From Deferribacteres bacterium (GTDB taxonomy: Bacteria > Zhuqueibacterota > Zhuqueibacteria > Zhuqueibacterales > Geothermadaptataceae): a stretch of DNA of 64,000 nucleotides. Positions within the stretch are counted from its first letter, which is position 1. Every line of letters starts with the position of its first letter. Below the pieces are notes generated by a model. The model was not told the origin of the DNA, searched no databases, and saw nothing but the letters and a program-made list of their open reading frames with translations. The stretch covers positions 1,240,001 through 1,304,000 of the forward strand of contig JACKDE010000001.1 of the NCBI GenBank assembly GCA_020633675.1. The letters run 5' to 3'. Shown one piece after another: positions 28,101-35,700 of this stretch. The position numbers and the translations under genes are program-made.

Positions 28101-28741
28101 CACATGGTTTTGAAGGCCAGGGGCCGGAGCATTCCAGCGCACGCCTCGAGCGATTCTTGACGCTGTGCGCGGAATACAACATGCGCGTGACTTTCCCATC
28201 GAACGCTGCACAATATTTTCATCTGTTGCGCCGGCAAATGCATCTCGAAGAGCCCAAGCCGCTGATTGTGATGACGCCAAAAAGCCTGCTGCGTTCGGAC
28301 TGGGCGAAAAGCCCGGTCGATGCTTTTTCCAGCGGGCATTTCCAGGTGCTGCTCGATGATCCTGAGCCACCCGATGAGCCCAAACGGGTTCTGTTGTGTT
28401 CGGGCAAAGTAGCATACGACCTGTTGGATTATCGCAAAAAGCATAATATTTCCGATACGGCGATTGTGCGCATGGAGCAGCTTTATCCATTCCCGTACCA
28501 GCCATTGCGCGAAATCCTGAAAAAATATCCCAAGGCGATGGATGTGCGCTGGGTGCAGGAGGAACCGCGAAATATGGGGGCATGGTACTTCGTGTTGGCA
28601 CGCATGGACGTTGTGTTGACCAAAAAGCATAAGCTCACCTATGTCAGCCGCTTCTCATCGGGCAGCCCGGCCAGCGGCAGCTCGCGCGTGCATGAAGTCG
28701 AGCAGGAATATCTGGTCCAGCAGGCATTTGCGGACAAGTAA
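25142..28741 (+). CDS. kgd: Multifunctional 2-oxoglutarate decarboxylase/dehydrogenase (KGD-type E2-E1 fusion)
   Basis: The 1199-residue protein has three parts: an E1o N-terminal segment (NAWLIEEMYRQFMENP, residues about 18-45), an E2 succinyltransferase catalytic domain (about 105-325, ending in YDHRIIQGAESG, with the catalytic His), and a full E1 (about 380-1195). In E1, GMAHRGRLNVLANN, HGDAAFAGQG and NNGIGFT (thiamine diphosphate and Mg site) and RHGHNEGDEPSYTQP are diagnostic. A Pro/Ala-rich linker separates the first two parts, and no lipoyl domain is present. This is the layout of mycobacterial KGD/SucA, which works with a separate lipoyl protein and dihydrolipoamide dehydrogenase in the TCA cycle. 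Neither partner is in the window. A terminator follows the gene. Confidence 0.94.
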   Translation: MSDQNDQKENPIAVGPNAWLIEEMYRQFMENPDSVSESWRDFFADYVPSLTHQAPAPAASEKTITAPAAAPPAENGNFLPDTAQPVRGPAAIIVDNMEKSLSIPTATSTRIIPVKILEENRRIINEYQISTGAAKVSFTHMIAWAILEALRKFPAMTGSYASHDGKPYKILPDAIHFGLAVDIEKKDGSRSLMVPNIKGVQELDFQAFFNQYNEVLRKVRTNQIEPSDFEGTTVTLTNPGMIGTVHSIPRLMQQQGLIIATGAIQYPPEWKDADPHTIARLGISKIMMVTSTYDHRIIQGAESGMFLQYFDQLMQGEHDFFEKIFEGLKIPYKVARGIRDVNPIFDGGAGSNAETEKQARVLQLINIYRVRGHLIAHINPLSSERKTHPELDPERYGLTMWDFDREFITGGLGGRTRSTLREILDTLRDAYCRTIGIEYMHIQEPLQKEWIQKRVEGIPRGGWLDIEAKRHILRKLNDAEAFERFLHTKYIGHKRFSLEGSESLIPMLDTVFEEALYFGMEEVVIGMAHRGRLNVLANNLGKSYERIFREFDGDLDPASEQGSGDVKYHLGTTAEHKNADGKVLKLTLASNPSHLEAVNPVVEGMSRAKQDLLGDESRDKVLPVLIHGDAAFAGQGVVAETLNLSALQGYRTGGTIHVVVNNGIGFTTEAADARSSVYATDVAKMVQAPIFHVNGDDPEACVRVIELAVAFRQEFKKDVVVDMISYRRHGHNEGDEPSYTQPLMYKQIKDKRSVRKLYTETLIKRGDFSLEEAEASLDEYHQIMETAFKTTKDAGQREVQQPKGMPPELMAPVIETGIAKDVLNEIVAALSTTSDSFTVHPKLKRLLDGRKQAFENDAVDWALGEALAFGSLLLENIPIRLSGQDSRRGTFSQRHSVLVDFEDQSIYVPLNHIRDQQAEYIAYDSLLSEYAVLGFEYGYSVSRPEALVLWEAQFGDFVNGGQIIIDQFISSAEDKWNQKSRLVMLLPHGFEGQGPEHSSARLERFLTLCAEYNMRVTFPSNAAQYFHLLRRQMHLEEPKPLIVMTPKSLLRSDWAKSPVDAFSSGHFQVLLDDPEPPDEPKRVLLCSGKVAYDLLDYRKKHNISDTAIVRMEQLYPFPYQPLREILKKYPKAMDVRWVQEEPRNMGAWYFVLARMDVVLTKKHKLTYVSRFSSGSPASGSSRVHEVEQEYLVQQAFADK

Positions 28742-28765
28742 ACGCCAAAATGTAACTGAATTCGT

Positions 28766-28806
28766 GAACCCTGCTATCGTGCATTTCGACGGCAGGGTTC
28801 TTTTTT
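28766..28806 (+). terminator. Rho-independent terminator after kgd
   Basis: The 9-bp stem GAACCCTGC / GCAGGGTTC with a 17-base loop is followed by six Ts. The T-run ends only three bases before the ATG of the acyl-CoA reductase gene. Confidence 0.85.
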
Positions 28807-28809
28807 GCA

Positions 28810-29982
28810 ATGAAGAATTTTCAAAACATTTTTAATAACAAAAAATCCGCATCGCTGCCAACGACACCAGCAGAATACATTTCAATGTGGCAACGACTGC
28901 TCGGTGAAGTGGCCCGTGACGGCCTGCCGCAAGCTGTGCTGGAAAAATTGGCGGCACAAACCGGCCTGCCAGCAAGCAATTTACAGGCGGGCTTGCGCGT
29001 TAGCCTCATGGGACTTGCGCGATCCGTCGAAGTGGACGTTGCGCGCTTTTCGCAAAACGCAGGCCTGCGCAAAATCGTGATACTGGCAGCCGGCAATGTG
29101 CCCGCCATCGCTTTGGCGCCAGCGATTTTGCTGACTTCTCTCGGATGGCCGGTCGTCGTCAAACAATCCAAGCATGAGCAGCTTGTGCTGCCATACCTGT
29201 GTGAGCTTTTTCTGGAAAAATATCCTGACCTGCCCGATTTGATTCAACCGCTCTATTTCGATCAAAACAGCAGCGATTTTCATGCTTTGCTCGAACAGGC
29301 AGATCATATCCTCGCGTTCGGCTCCGATCAAACGATTGCAGATTTGCGGCAACAACACCCTGCAAAAGTCACCGGTTTTGGCCATAAAATCAGTTTTTCC
29401 TATGTCGATGAATTAAATGCCGAACCGGCGATCTTTACCGGCTTGGCGCGGGATGTGGTTTTGTACAATCAGCAGGGCTGTTTGTCGGCGCAGGCCATAT
29501 TCGTGCGTGGACAGATAGATGAAGTGGCTGGGTGGGCGGAAACGTTCGCGCAAAACGTGAAAGACATGGCGGCTGAGTTAGGCGCAAGCTGCCTGACAAC
29601 CGCAGCCAGGATGCGCCGCAATGCGCAAATCGAAGCATTGATTTTGCGAGATGTGCGGCATTTTATCGGCCCTCGCGGAACCTGCGTGGCGGTCGTGCCA
29701 CAATTCTCGCTCAGTGAGGTGAGCGGCGACTGCTTCGTGCAAGTCATTGCGGTGGCGGACGCGCAGCAGGCACTGCAGCAGCTTCAGTGCGCGCAAAAGT
29801 ATTGGCAGGCCATTGCGATTAGTGCGCAGTCGGGTGTGCGAGCAGGGTTGCAGCGTTTATTTGAGCAGGCAGGATTTTCGTATGTATGCGCACCCGGCGA
29901 ATTGCAGGCACCGCCACTGGATTGGCCCAATGGCGGTGTGCGATTGCCGGATGATGTTTTAAAGCAAAAAGCGCCTGCTTAA
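28810..29982 (+). CDS. Acyl-CoA reductase, LuxC family
   Basis: The 390-residue protein matches the LuxC family: AAGNVPAIALAPAILLTSL and VVVKQSKHE form the nucleotide-binding part, and the acyl-accepting cysteine is C224 in YNQQGCLSAQ. LuxC reduces fatty acyl groups to aldehydes with NADPH; non-luminous bacteria use relatives in other lipid pathways. No LuxE or LuxD partner is next to it. The ATG at 28810 comes three bases after the T-run of the kgd terminator, leaving no room for a ribosome site; the next in-frame ATG (28885) also lacks one. Translation may depend on a leaderless message or read-through. The stop overlaps the convergent gene's stop by two bases. Confidence 0.85.
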   Translation: MKNFQNIFNNKKSASLPTTPAEYISMWQRLLGEVARDGLPQAVLEKLAAQTGLPASNLQAGLRVSLMGLARSVEVDVARFSQNAGLRKIVILAAGNVPAIALAPAILLTSLGWPVVVKQSKHEQLVLPYLCELFLEKYPDLPDLIQPLYFDQNSSDFHALLEQADHILAFGSDQTIADLRQQHPAKVTGFGHKISFSYVDELNAEPAIFTGLARDVVLYNQQGCLSAQAIFVRGQIDEVAGWAETFAQNVKDMAAELGASCLTTAARMRRNAQIEALILRDVRHFIGPRGTCVAVVPQFSLSEVSGDCFVQVIAVADAQQALQQLQCAQKYWQAIAISAQSGVRAGLQRLFEQAGFSYVCAPGELQAPPLDWPNGGVRLPDDVLKQKAPA

Positions 29983-30533
29983 AATCGGAAGGTCAGGGCA
30001 GAGTATAGCGCCCAGGTCTCGTGCTTTTTCACCAGGTGACGCCTGATTTCGCCGGAAATAGTCATGTTGCCGAACGGCACGCCAATCTGCAACCCCGGCC
30101 CGGCAAAAAATTCGGTGCTGTTTTCGTCACGCTTGCCGACCAGATTCTGTACCTTGTCGTAGAGCGGAATATCCTGATTGATGCGCGCCCAGGCCAGCAG
30201 TACAGATGGATTGATGGTCAGCATCTGCAGCCGAAGCTTCAATCCGACCTCACCACCAGCAAAGGAAATGTTGTCGGTTGTTTCGACAACCGTATTTTCA
30301 TCCGCCGTATCGCGGTTTTGGGTTTTGCCCTGGTGGTACACGCCGATCGCGCCCCCATACAAAGCAAACGATCGCGCCAGGTCAAGGTTTTTGCCGATGC
30401 GCATGCCGAAGCCAAAATTATAAATATCTTCAAAGCCGTGGCCGGTCACCATCGAAAAAACGCGATTTTGGCCATGGGCGGTGCTTAAAAACACGCTCCC
30501 CAAGGCGAATAGCGTGATCAGTGTTTTCTTCAT
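29979..30533 (-). CDS. Outer-membrane beta-barrel-like protein
   Basis: The 184-residue protein has a cleavable signal peptide (MKKTLITLFALGSVFLSTAHG) and a mature region of alternating hydrophobic residues, with strand-like segments such as 'LRLQMLTINPSVLLAWARI' and a C-terminal 'YSALTFRF' ending in Phe, the usual signal for barrel insertion. The length suits an 8-stranded barrel. No family was recognised. GGGAG precedes the ATG. The gene is convergent with the LuxC-family gene, with the stop codons overlapping. Confidence 0.65.
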   Translation of the reverse strand: MKKTLITLFALGSVFLSTAHGQNRVFSMVTGHGFEDIYNFGFGMRIGKNLDLARSFALYGGAIGVYHQGKTQNRDTADENTVVETTDNISFAGGEVGLKLRLQMLTINPSVLLAWARINQDIPLYDKVQNLVGKRDENSTEFFAGPGLQIGVPFGNMTISGEIRRHLVKKHETWALYSALTFRF

Positions 30534-30958
30534 CGCTCGCTCCCGATTTTGAACGTCAACTTGTGTAGAATACCAATGGATCGTTTTTCAGTATAGAACT
30601 GCTGCTGCAACGGCAGGTTGCAGGATTTTGTAACAAAAAGACTTTATTAGCAAAAAATCTGCAAAAATCGACCGGGCAAGGCTGATTTGATGCAGATGTC
30701 GCAATGCACGACTGCTTTGCAGACTTCCCGGCTTGTCCGGGCAAAAGGCTTTTGATTTTAGTACAAATATCGATAAAATGAAATGATTTTTATTTTTAAC
30801 TTCACGCTCCATTCGTGGTTTGATTTATGAATATTCAAGCTTAATCCGGGTAAGCCTGGAACAGGAAAGAATTCAACGCTGAGTTCGCGAAATGCGCTGA
30901 GAAAAAGTCTCGGCTCTGAGACCTTGGCGTACGCAGCGTTTCGAAAATCGGGAAAACA
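30534..30958. other. Intergenic region with hairpins and an inverted repeat
   Basis: The 425-base gap separates divergent genes. It has a TGCAAC/GTTGCA hairpin (30606-30622), a CCCGG-CTTGT-CCGGG hairpin (30727-30741), an AT-rich promoter-like stretch around 30745-30810, and the repeat at 30871-30945. I see no gene. Confidence 0.45.
30871..30945. repeat. Imperfect inverted repeat of the 'AACGC(A/T)GAG' type
   Basis: The left arm AACGCTGAGTTCGCGAAATG and the right arm, whose reverse complement reads AACGCTGCGTACGCCAAG, pair over about 25 bases around a GTCTC-GGCTCT-GAGAC core. It resembles the dispersed non-coding repeats made of 'CGCAGAGACGCAGAG' text that are common in intergenic regions of many phyla. 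It ends just before the methyltransferase start. Confidence 0.55.
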
Positions 30959-31783
30959 ATGCTCAAATTTTTTGGAAATGGCGATATCAAGTTTTTGCTG
31001 AAACAGCAGCTCGAACAGCTCGATCTGCGCGACAAAATCGTAGTGGACATTCCCGCTGGCACGGGCTACACCACACAGATTTTGCTGGACCAGGGTGCGC
31101 TGCCGCAAGCCTACGACCTGTTCCCGGAATTTTTCAAAGTCGATGGCGTGGCCTGCCAAAAAGCCGATCTCGGCAGCGCGTTGCCGATCGACGATCACAC
31201 GGCAGATGTTGTGATTTGTCAGGAAGGCATCGAGCACTTGCCGAACCAGTTTTTGCCGCTGCAGGAATTCAACCGCATTCTCAAGCCCGGCGGCACGCTG
31301 ATTCTGACCACCCCGAGCATTTCGCACCTGCGCGCCAAGCTCAGCCACCTGTTCGTCGAGAGCGAGATTTACAGCCGGTTGCCGACCAACGAGCTCGACG
31401 GTGTGTGGTTTTCGGAAAACAACGCGCTCTATTTCGGCCACATTTTTTTGATTCCGGTGCAGAAGCTGCGAGTGCTGGCGCGGCTGGCGGGCTTTCGGCT
31501 CAAAAAGATTCACAAAGTCAAAGCCAGCCCGTCGGCACTGCTGCTGGGACTGTTTTGCTATCCGTTTTTGTTGCTGTTCAATGGCTATGCCTACATGGTG
31601 TCGATGCGGCGGCTGCCGAAAGTGGCGCGCGCCAAAAAACGCGAGGTGCTGCGCGAGATCGTCCGGCTGAACCTGCATCCGGCCATCCAGTTTGGCAAGC
31701 ACCTTTTCCTGGAATTCGAGAAAATCGCCGAGGCCAAAGACGCGCACCACGAAGTGCACAAAAGCGCGCAGGAGATTTGTTAG
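30959..31783 (+). CDS. Class I SAM-dependent methyltransferase
   Basis: The 274-residue protein has a Rossmann methyltransferase core: motif I VVDIPAGTGYTTQIL (residues about 28-42), an acidic residue in QAYDLFPEF, motif IV-like VVICQEGIEHLPN, and RILKPGGTLILTTPS (motif VI). The C-terminal part has a hydrophobic stretch (SALLLGLFCYPFLLLFNGYAY) that could anchor it to the membrane. UbiE/Methyltransf_11-type enzymes like this modify lipids, quinones or glycans. The substrate is unknown. GGGAAAAC precedes the ATG. Its GC content is higher than that of genes left of 30 kb, and it lies next to repeats and a WbqC-like gene. Confidence 0.85.
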   Translation: MLKFFGNGDIKFLLKQQLEQLDLRDKIVVDIPAGTGYTTQILLDQGALPQAYDLFPEFFKVDGVACQKADLGSALPIDDHTADVVICQEGIEHLPNQFLPLQEFNRILKPGGTLILTTPSISHLRAKLSHLFVESEIYSRLPTNELDGVWFSENNALYFGHIFLIPVQKLRVLARLAGFRLKKIHKVKASPSALLLGLFCYPFLLLFNGYAYMVSMRRLPKVARAKKREVLREIVRLNLHPAIQFGKHLFLEFEKIAEAKDAHHEVHKSAQEIC

Positions 31784-31789
31784 AAGTGA

Positions 31790-31906
31790 TGCGTGAGACG
31801 TAAGACGTAAAATGTAAAACGTAAAAACGTAAGGTGCACTTTATTGTTCAATTCTCTGGCTTCTTTACATTTCACAGATTACGCATTACGATTTACGCCT
31901 CACGCA
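31790..31906. repeat. Inverted repeat built of ACGTAA/TTACG units
   Basis: The left part (31790-31832) repeats ACGTAA-like units behind GCGTGAGACGTAA; the right part (31865-31906) is TTAC-rich and ends ATTTACGCCTCACGC, the reverse complement of the left start. The two arms could fold into one long hairpin. It fills the space between the methyltransferase and WbqC-like genes. Confidence 0.6.
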
Positions 31907-31929
31907 CGGAATCCCAAACACATCAAACA

Positions 31930-32631
31930 ATGCAACCACCAACCTACGCCGCCAGCCCGGCGAATTATCTGCCCGACATCACTTTCTGGGCCAAAATGCA
32001 GCACGCCGATGCCTTTGTCATCGCCGACGATTTGCAGTACAGCAACCACGCGCAGTTCAACCGCTGCCGCATCAAGGGCATCGACGGGGCGCAGTGGCTG
32101 ACGGTGCCGGTGCGCACCAAAGGCGTGGGCGCGCAGAAAATCAACGAGGTGCGCATCGTCAACGAAACCGACTGGCGCCAGCGCCATTTGCGCTCGCTGC
32201 ATGTCTGCTACCGCAATGCAGCCTATTTCGAGAAGTACATCGATTTTTTTGAAGAATTGTATCGGCGGGAGTGGCGGTTTTTGATCGATTTGAATCTGGC
32301 GGGCATCGAATTCTGCCAAAATGCTCTTGGCATCACCACCCCGGTTTCGCGCAGCAGCGAGTTGCAGATTGCCGCAACCGGCACCGCACGGCTCATTGCG
32401 ATGGGGGAGAGGTTGCAGGCAAAGCGCTACCTGTGCGAGCGCCATTACCAGCCTGCCATCGAGGTGCGGCAATTCGGGCAGGCCGGACTGGCGGTGCAGT
32501 TTTTTGAGCCTGCGCCAAAACCGTACTACCAGCTTTTCGGCGACTTCGAACCCGGCCTGTCGGTGCTCGACCTGCTCTTCAACGAAGGCGACGCGGCCCG
32601 CGATTTTCTGCCTGATATTCCCAAATCGTGA
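31930..32631 (+). CDS. WbqC-family protein
   Basis: The 233-residue protein matches the WbqC family (PF08889): 'NYLPDITFWAKMQHADAFVI', 'DDLQYSNHAQFNRCRIKG', 'WLTVPV' and 'LSVLDLLFNEG' are the family's conserved blocks. WbqC-like genes are found in O-antigen and surface-polysaccharide clusters; the biochemical role is not settled. The ATG at 31930 is chosen because it gives the typical N-terminus; upstream in-frame codons run into the repeat at 31790-31906. There is no clear ribosome site. The methyltransferase upstream may belong to the same cell-surface process (inference). Confidence 0.8.
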   Translation: MQPPTYAASPANYLPDITFWAKMQHADAFVIADDLQYSNHAQFNRCRIKGIDGAQWLTVPVRTKGVGAQKINEVRIVNETDWRQRHLRSLHVCYRNAAYFEKYIDFFEELYRREWRFLIDLNLAGIEFCQNALGITTPVSRSSELQIAATGTARLIAMGERLQAKRYLCERHYQPAIEVRQFGQAGLAVQFFEPAPKPYYQLFGDFEPGLSVLDLLFNEGDAARDFLPDIPKS

Positions 32632-32658
32632 AATTCCAACTCACTACCTGACACTTTT

Positions 32659-32732
32659 TTTTAGCCACTGATGGACACGGATTTCCACTGATTTTTTATC
32701 CGTGTCGATCCGTGTAAATCAGTGGCTAAAAA
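32659..32732. repeat. Inverted repeat 'TTTAGCCACTGAT...ATCAGTGGCTAAA'
   Basis: Thirteen-base perfect arms (32660-32672 and 32718-32730) enclose further matching ACACGGAT/ATCCGTGT text, so almost the whole 74 bases can pair. It resembles the widespread 'GCCACGGATGAACACGGAT' class of dispersed repeats. It separates the convergent WbqC and TIR genes and could also act as a terminator because of T-runs on both strands. Confidence 0.65.
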
Positions 32733-32749
32733 CAACTCAAAATCATCCA

Positions 32750-35700
32750 TCATTCAATTTTCCCCATTTCCGCCTGCAGTGCGGTGACCTCGGCATCCCG
32801 GCGGTGGTAGCCGGTTTGCGCGACCAATTTGGCGGCGGATTCGAGGTGGTGTTTGGCCTGTTGTTGCATGGATGCAGGATTTTGCGCCGTTTCGGGCACG
32901 CGGCCGCGTGCCCCTACATCCATTTGCGCGATTTTTGTCTTCTCTTCACGTTTGCCGTCTGCCGTTTGCCGTTTCAACTCTTCCAGGCATGTGCGGCACG
33001 CCTCGAGGTGAAAATCCACCAGATGCAAACCCATTCCGCCGCGCTCGGCAATCTCCTGCGCCTCGTGCAGCAGCGCCAACGCTTGCTCGAATTGGCCCTG
33101 CACCCGCCGCAGCTCCGCCAGTGCGAACAATGCTAATGGCAGCATGTCTTGATCACCAGACTCGCGCAGGCCGGTGACGGCGCGCTGCAGGTGGGTTTCG
33201 GCCTCGGCCAATTGTGTCACGCTGAGCGCAGTCGAAGCGTGGTCGCTCCCTCGACTCCGCTCGGGATGAAGATGCGGGGAATCTTGCAAGTCCCCTTTCG
33301 AAGTGCCTGCCCTGAGCTTGTCGAAGGGGGGATTTAGGGGGATGTTCTCAGCCTGTCCTGAGCGCTGTCGAAGGGCCAGCCACAAATGTGCACGGCCAAG
33401 CGAGAGATGGTCAAGTGCAACGTCGAGCAAGCCTAAACGACCTGTTACCCACTCCAGCGTCTGCGCTGCCCGCTGCAGCACCTCGCGCGCCTGGCCGCGG
33501 CTGAGCAGCAGGTCGCAGAACTGGAAGCCGCGCAACGAGTAGAGATAGCGGTAGTCCGGTTGCCGTTTTTGCTGCATGGCCTCGGCTTCACGGAACAGCT
33601 TTTCCGCTTCATTGAGCACGCCGGACTGGTGCAGGGCATCGCCATTTTGCGTGCGCGCCACTTCGCGCTGAAAATCATCCCCGCTGCGGTCGGCGTAGTC
33701 GACGCTCTGGCGGCCGTAGTCGACCGCCTTTGCCACCTCGCCGATGGTCAGCATCAACTCGCTGAGGTTGCCCGAGTCTTTCGCAGCTTCTAACCAGTTT
33801 TTCTGTTCAATTCGCATTTCCATTCCCGCCTGCATGGGTTCGGCGGCCTCGTGCAAGCGTCCCAGCGCCCGTAAACGAAAACCAGCCCAGCTCAAAATCG
33901 CAGGTTTTGCGGCGTCGACCAGCCCATCAGCCGGTTGCCGCCACGGCGGCTCGAAAAAATTCGACAGTGCCGCCAGATCGGCACCAAACGCGCCGAGTTT
34001 TGCTGTGCTGAAGTGCTGATTTTTTCGCTTTATTCGCTCCCAATACACATCATCCAGCGCTTGCTGGTGCTGGCCAGCCAGGCAGCCGTGCGCCACGGCG
34101 GCAAACAATGGTTCCATCTCTTCGAGGGTGTTGGGCAATTGTTTGTTATAGAGTTTTTCCGGCAGGTTTTTGTAATAATCGTACAGGCGGCTGTGGGCGG
34201 CGCGCCAGCCGTCCGGGTTGTGCTGCTGCACCTGCTCGCCAAAATGCTCGCGCACCAGCGGGTGGCAGTCGAGGCTGTTTTTGTCATTTTCGGCGGCGCT
34301 GAGCAGGCGCAGGTCGCGCAAATGCTTCACGGCGTAGTGCCACTGCGCCTCGCTCAGGTTGTGCAGCGCCTCGGTCAGTCCGGCAATCGCCGGTTCGGCG
34401 CGCAGGGTCGCCAGCGCTTCGGCGCTCGCCGGGCGGTCGAACAGGCCCATCAAGTAGAGAATGTCGAGCTCGGGTTTGCCGTGCAGCCATGTTTCGTACG
34501 AGACCATCACCCGGCGGGCATGGCCGCCCTTTTCCAGGTCGTCGCTCAAATGCGGAATCAAATCGCGCTTGCGGATCTCGCCGCCGTGCACCGTCGCCAG
34601 GTAGCTGCCGAGCAGGTTGAGCGCCAGCGCGTGGCCGCCAAAGTCGTTGCTGGCGGTGGTCAATTCGCTGTCGCTGCCCTGCACACCGAGCTTGCGCAGC
34701 AGTTGCGCCCCGGCCTGCGGGCCGAGATTTTCCAGCAGGATTTTCGGGCTGCTGTGTGCGGCGGTGGCCTCCAATTCGGCCACCACCATGCGGGTGGAAA
34801 TCACGCACAGGCCGGGATTGGCACGCGCCAAATCTTTCAGCAGCGCCTGCATGCCCTGGTCTTTCAACTGGCCCTGCAATTCGCCCGGCGGGTATTGCAG
34901 CGGCTCGAGGCCGTCGAGAATCAGCAGGCTGGGGTGTTCGCGCACCAACTCGGCCAGTTTTTTGCCCTTGTCCCAGGCCGAGGGAATCGGCTCGCCGTCG
35001 TAGCCGAACCAGTCCAGCGCATCGTCAAAAAAGCCGTCCGCCGACACCTGGCGCTGCTCTTTGGTGCCCTGGCTGTAAAACGACCAGCCGTAGACGCGCT
35101 CGGCGCCGCGGTAGTTGTCCCGCTCCATGGCGCTGAGCCAGTGGTTCACCAGCGCGCTTTTGCCCACCCCGCCCCAGGCCACCAGCGACAGCACGTTGGT
35201 GTGCGCGTCTTTCCACGCGTCGTCGAGTTTTTGCAAAGCGTCCGCGCGGCCGAACAGATCCGGGCCGGTTGCGGGGAGTTTCGCGAGGGTGATGTGGTCA
35301 GGGGCAATAGCAGTGGCAGTTGCAGTGGCAGTTGCAGCGGCGGTGCCGGGGGTGCGGCTGAGCATGGCGTGGATTTCATTGGCCAGTGCGGCCAGGTGTT
35401 GGTCGGCTTCGTGCTCGGAAAAGCCGGAGAGCGGCTTGCCGTCTTTGGGGCGCGCCTGAATTTTTTGGAGCCACGACACGGTCGTCCACGCGCAGGGTTT
35501 GGCAATCAGCGGGATGACGCGCACACCCTGTTCCTGGCGGCGTTGCAGCAGTTTCGGCACTTCTTCGCCGAGAATGAAATCGGAGGTGAGGAAATTGGCG
35601 GAAATCAGCAGAATCGCCATGTTGCAGTTGGCAATGGCCTGTTCGATTTCAGGCTGCCAGTCGTCACCGGCGGCAATCCGGCGGTCGTCCCACAGCTCGA

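Noticed and set aside
31790..32732. CRISPR array
   Set aside because: The repeats here are inverted, different from each other and irregularly spaced, with no unique spacers and no cas genes.
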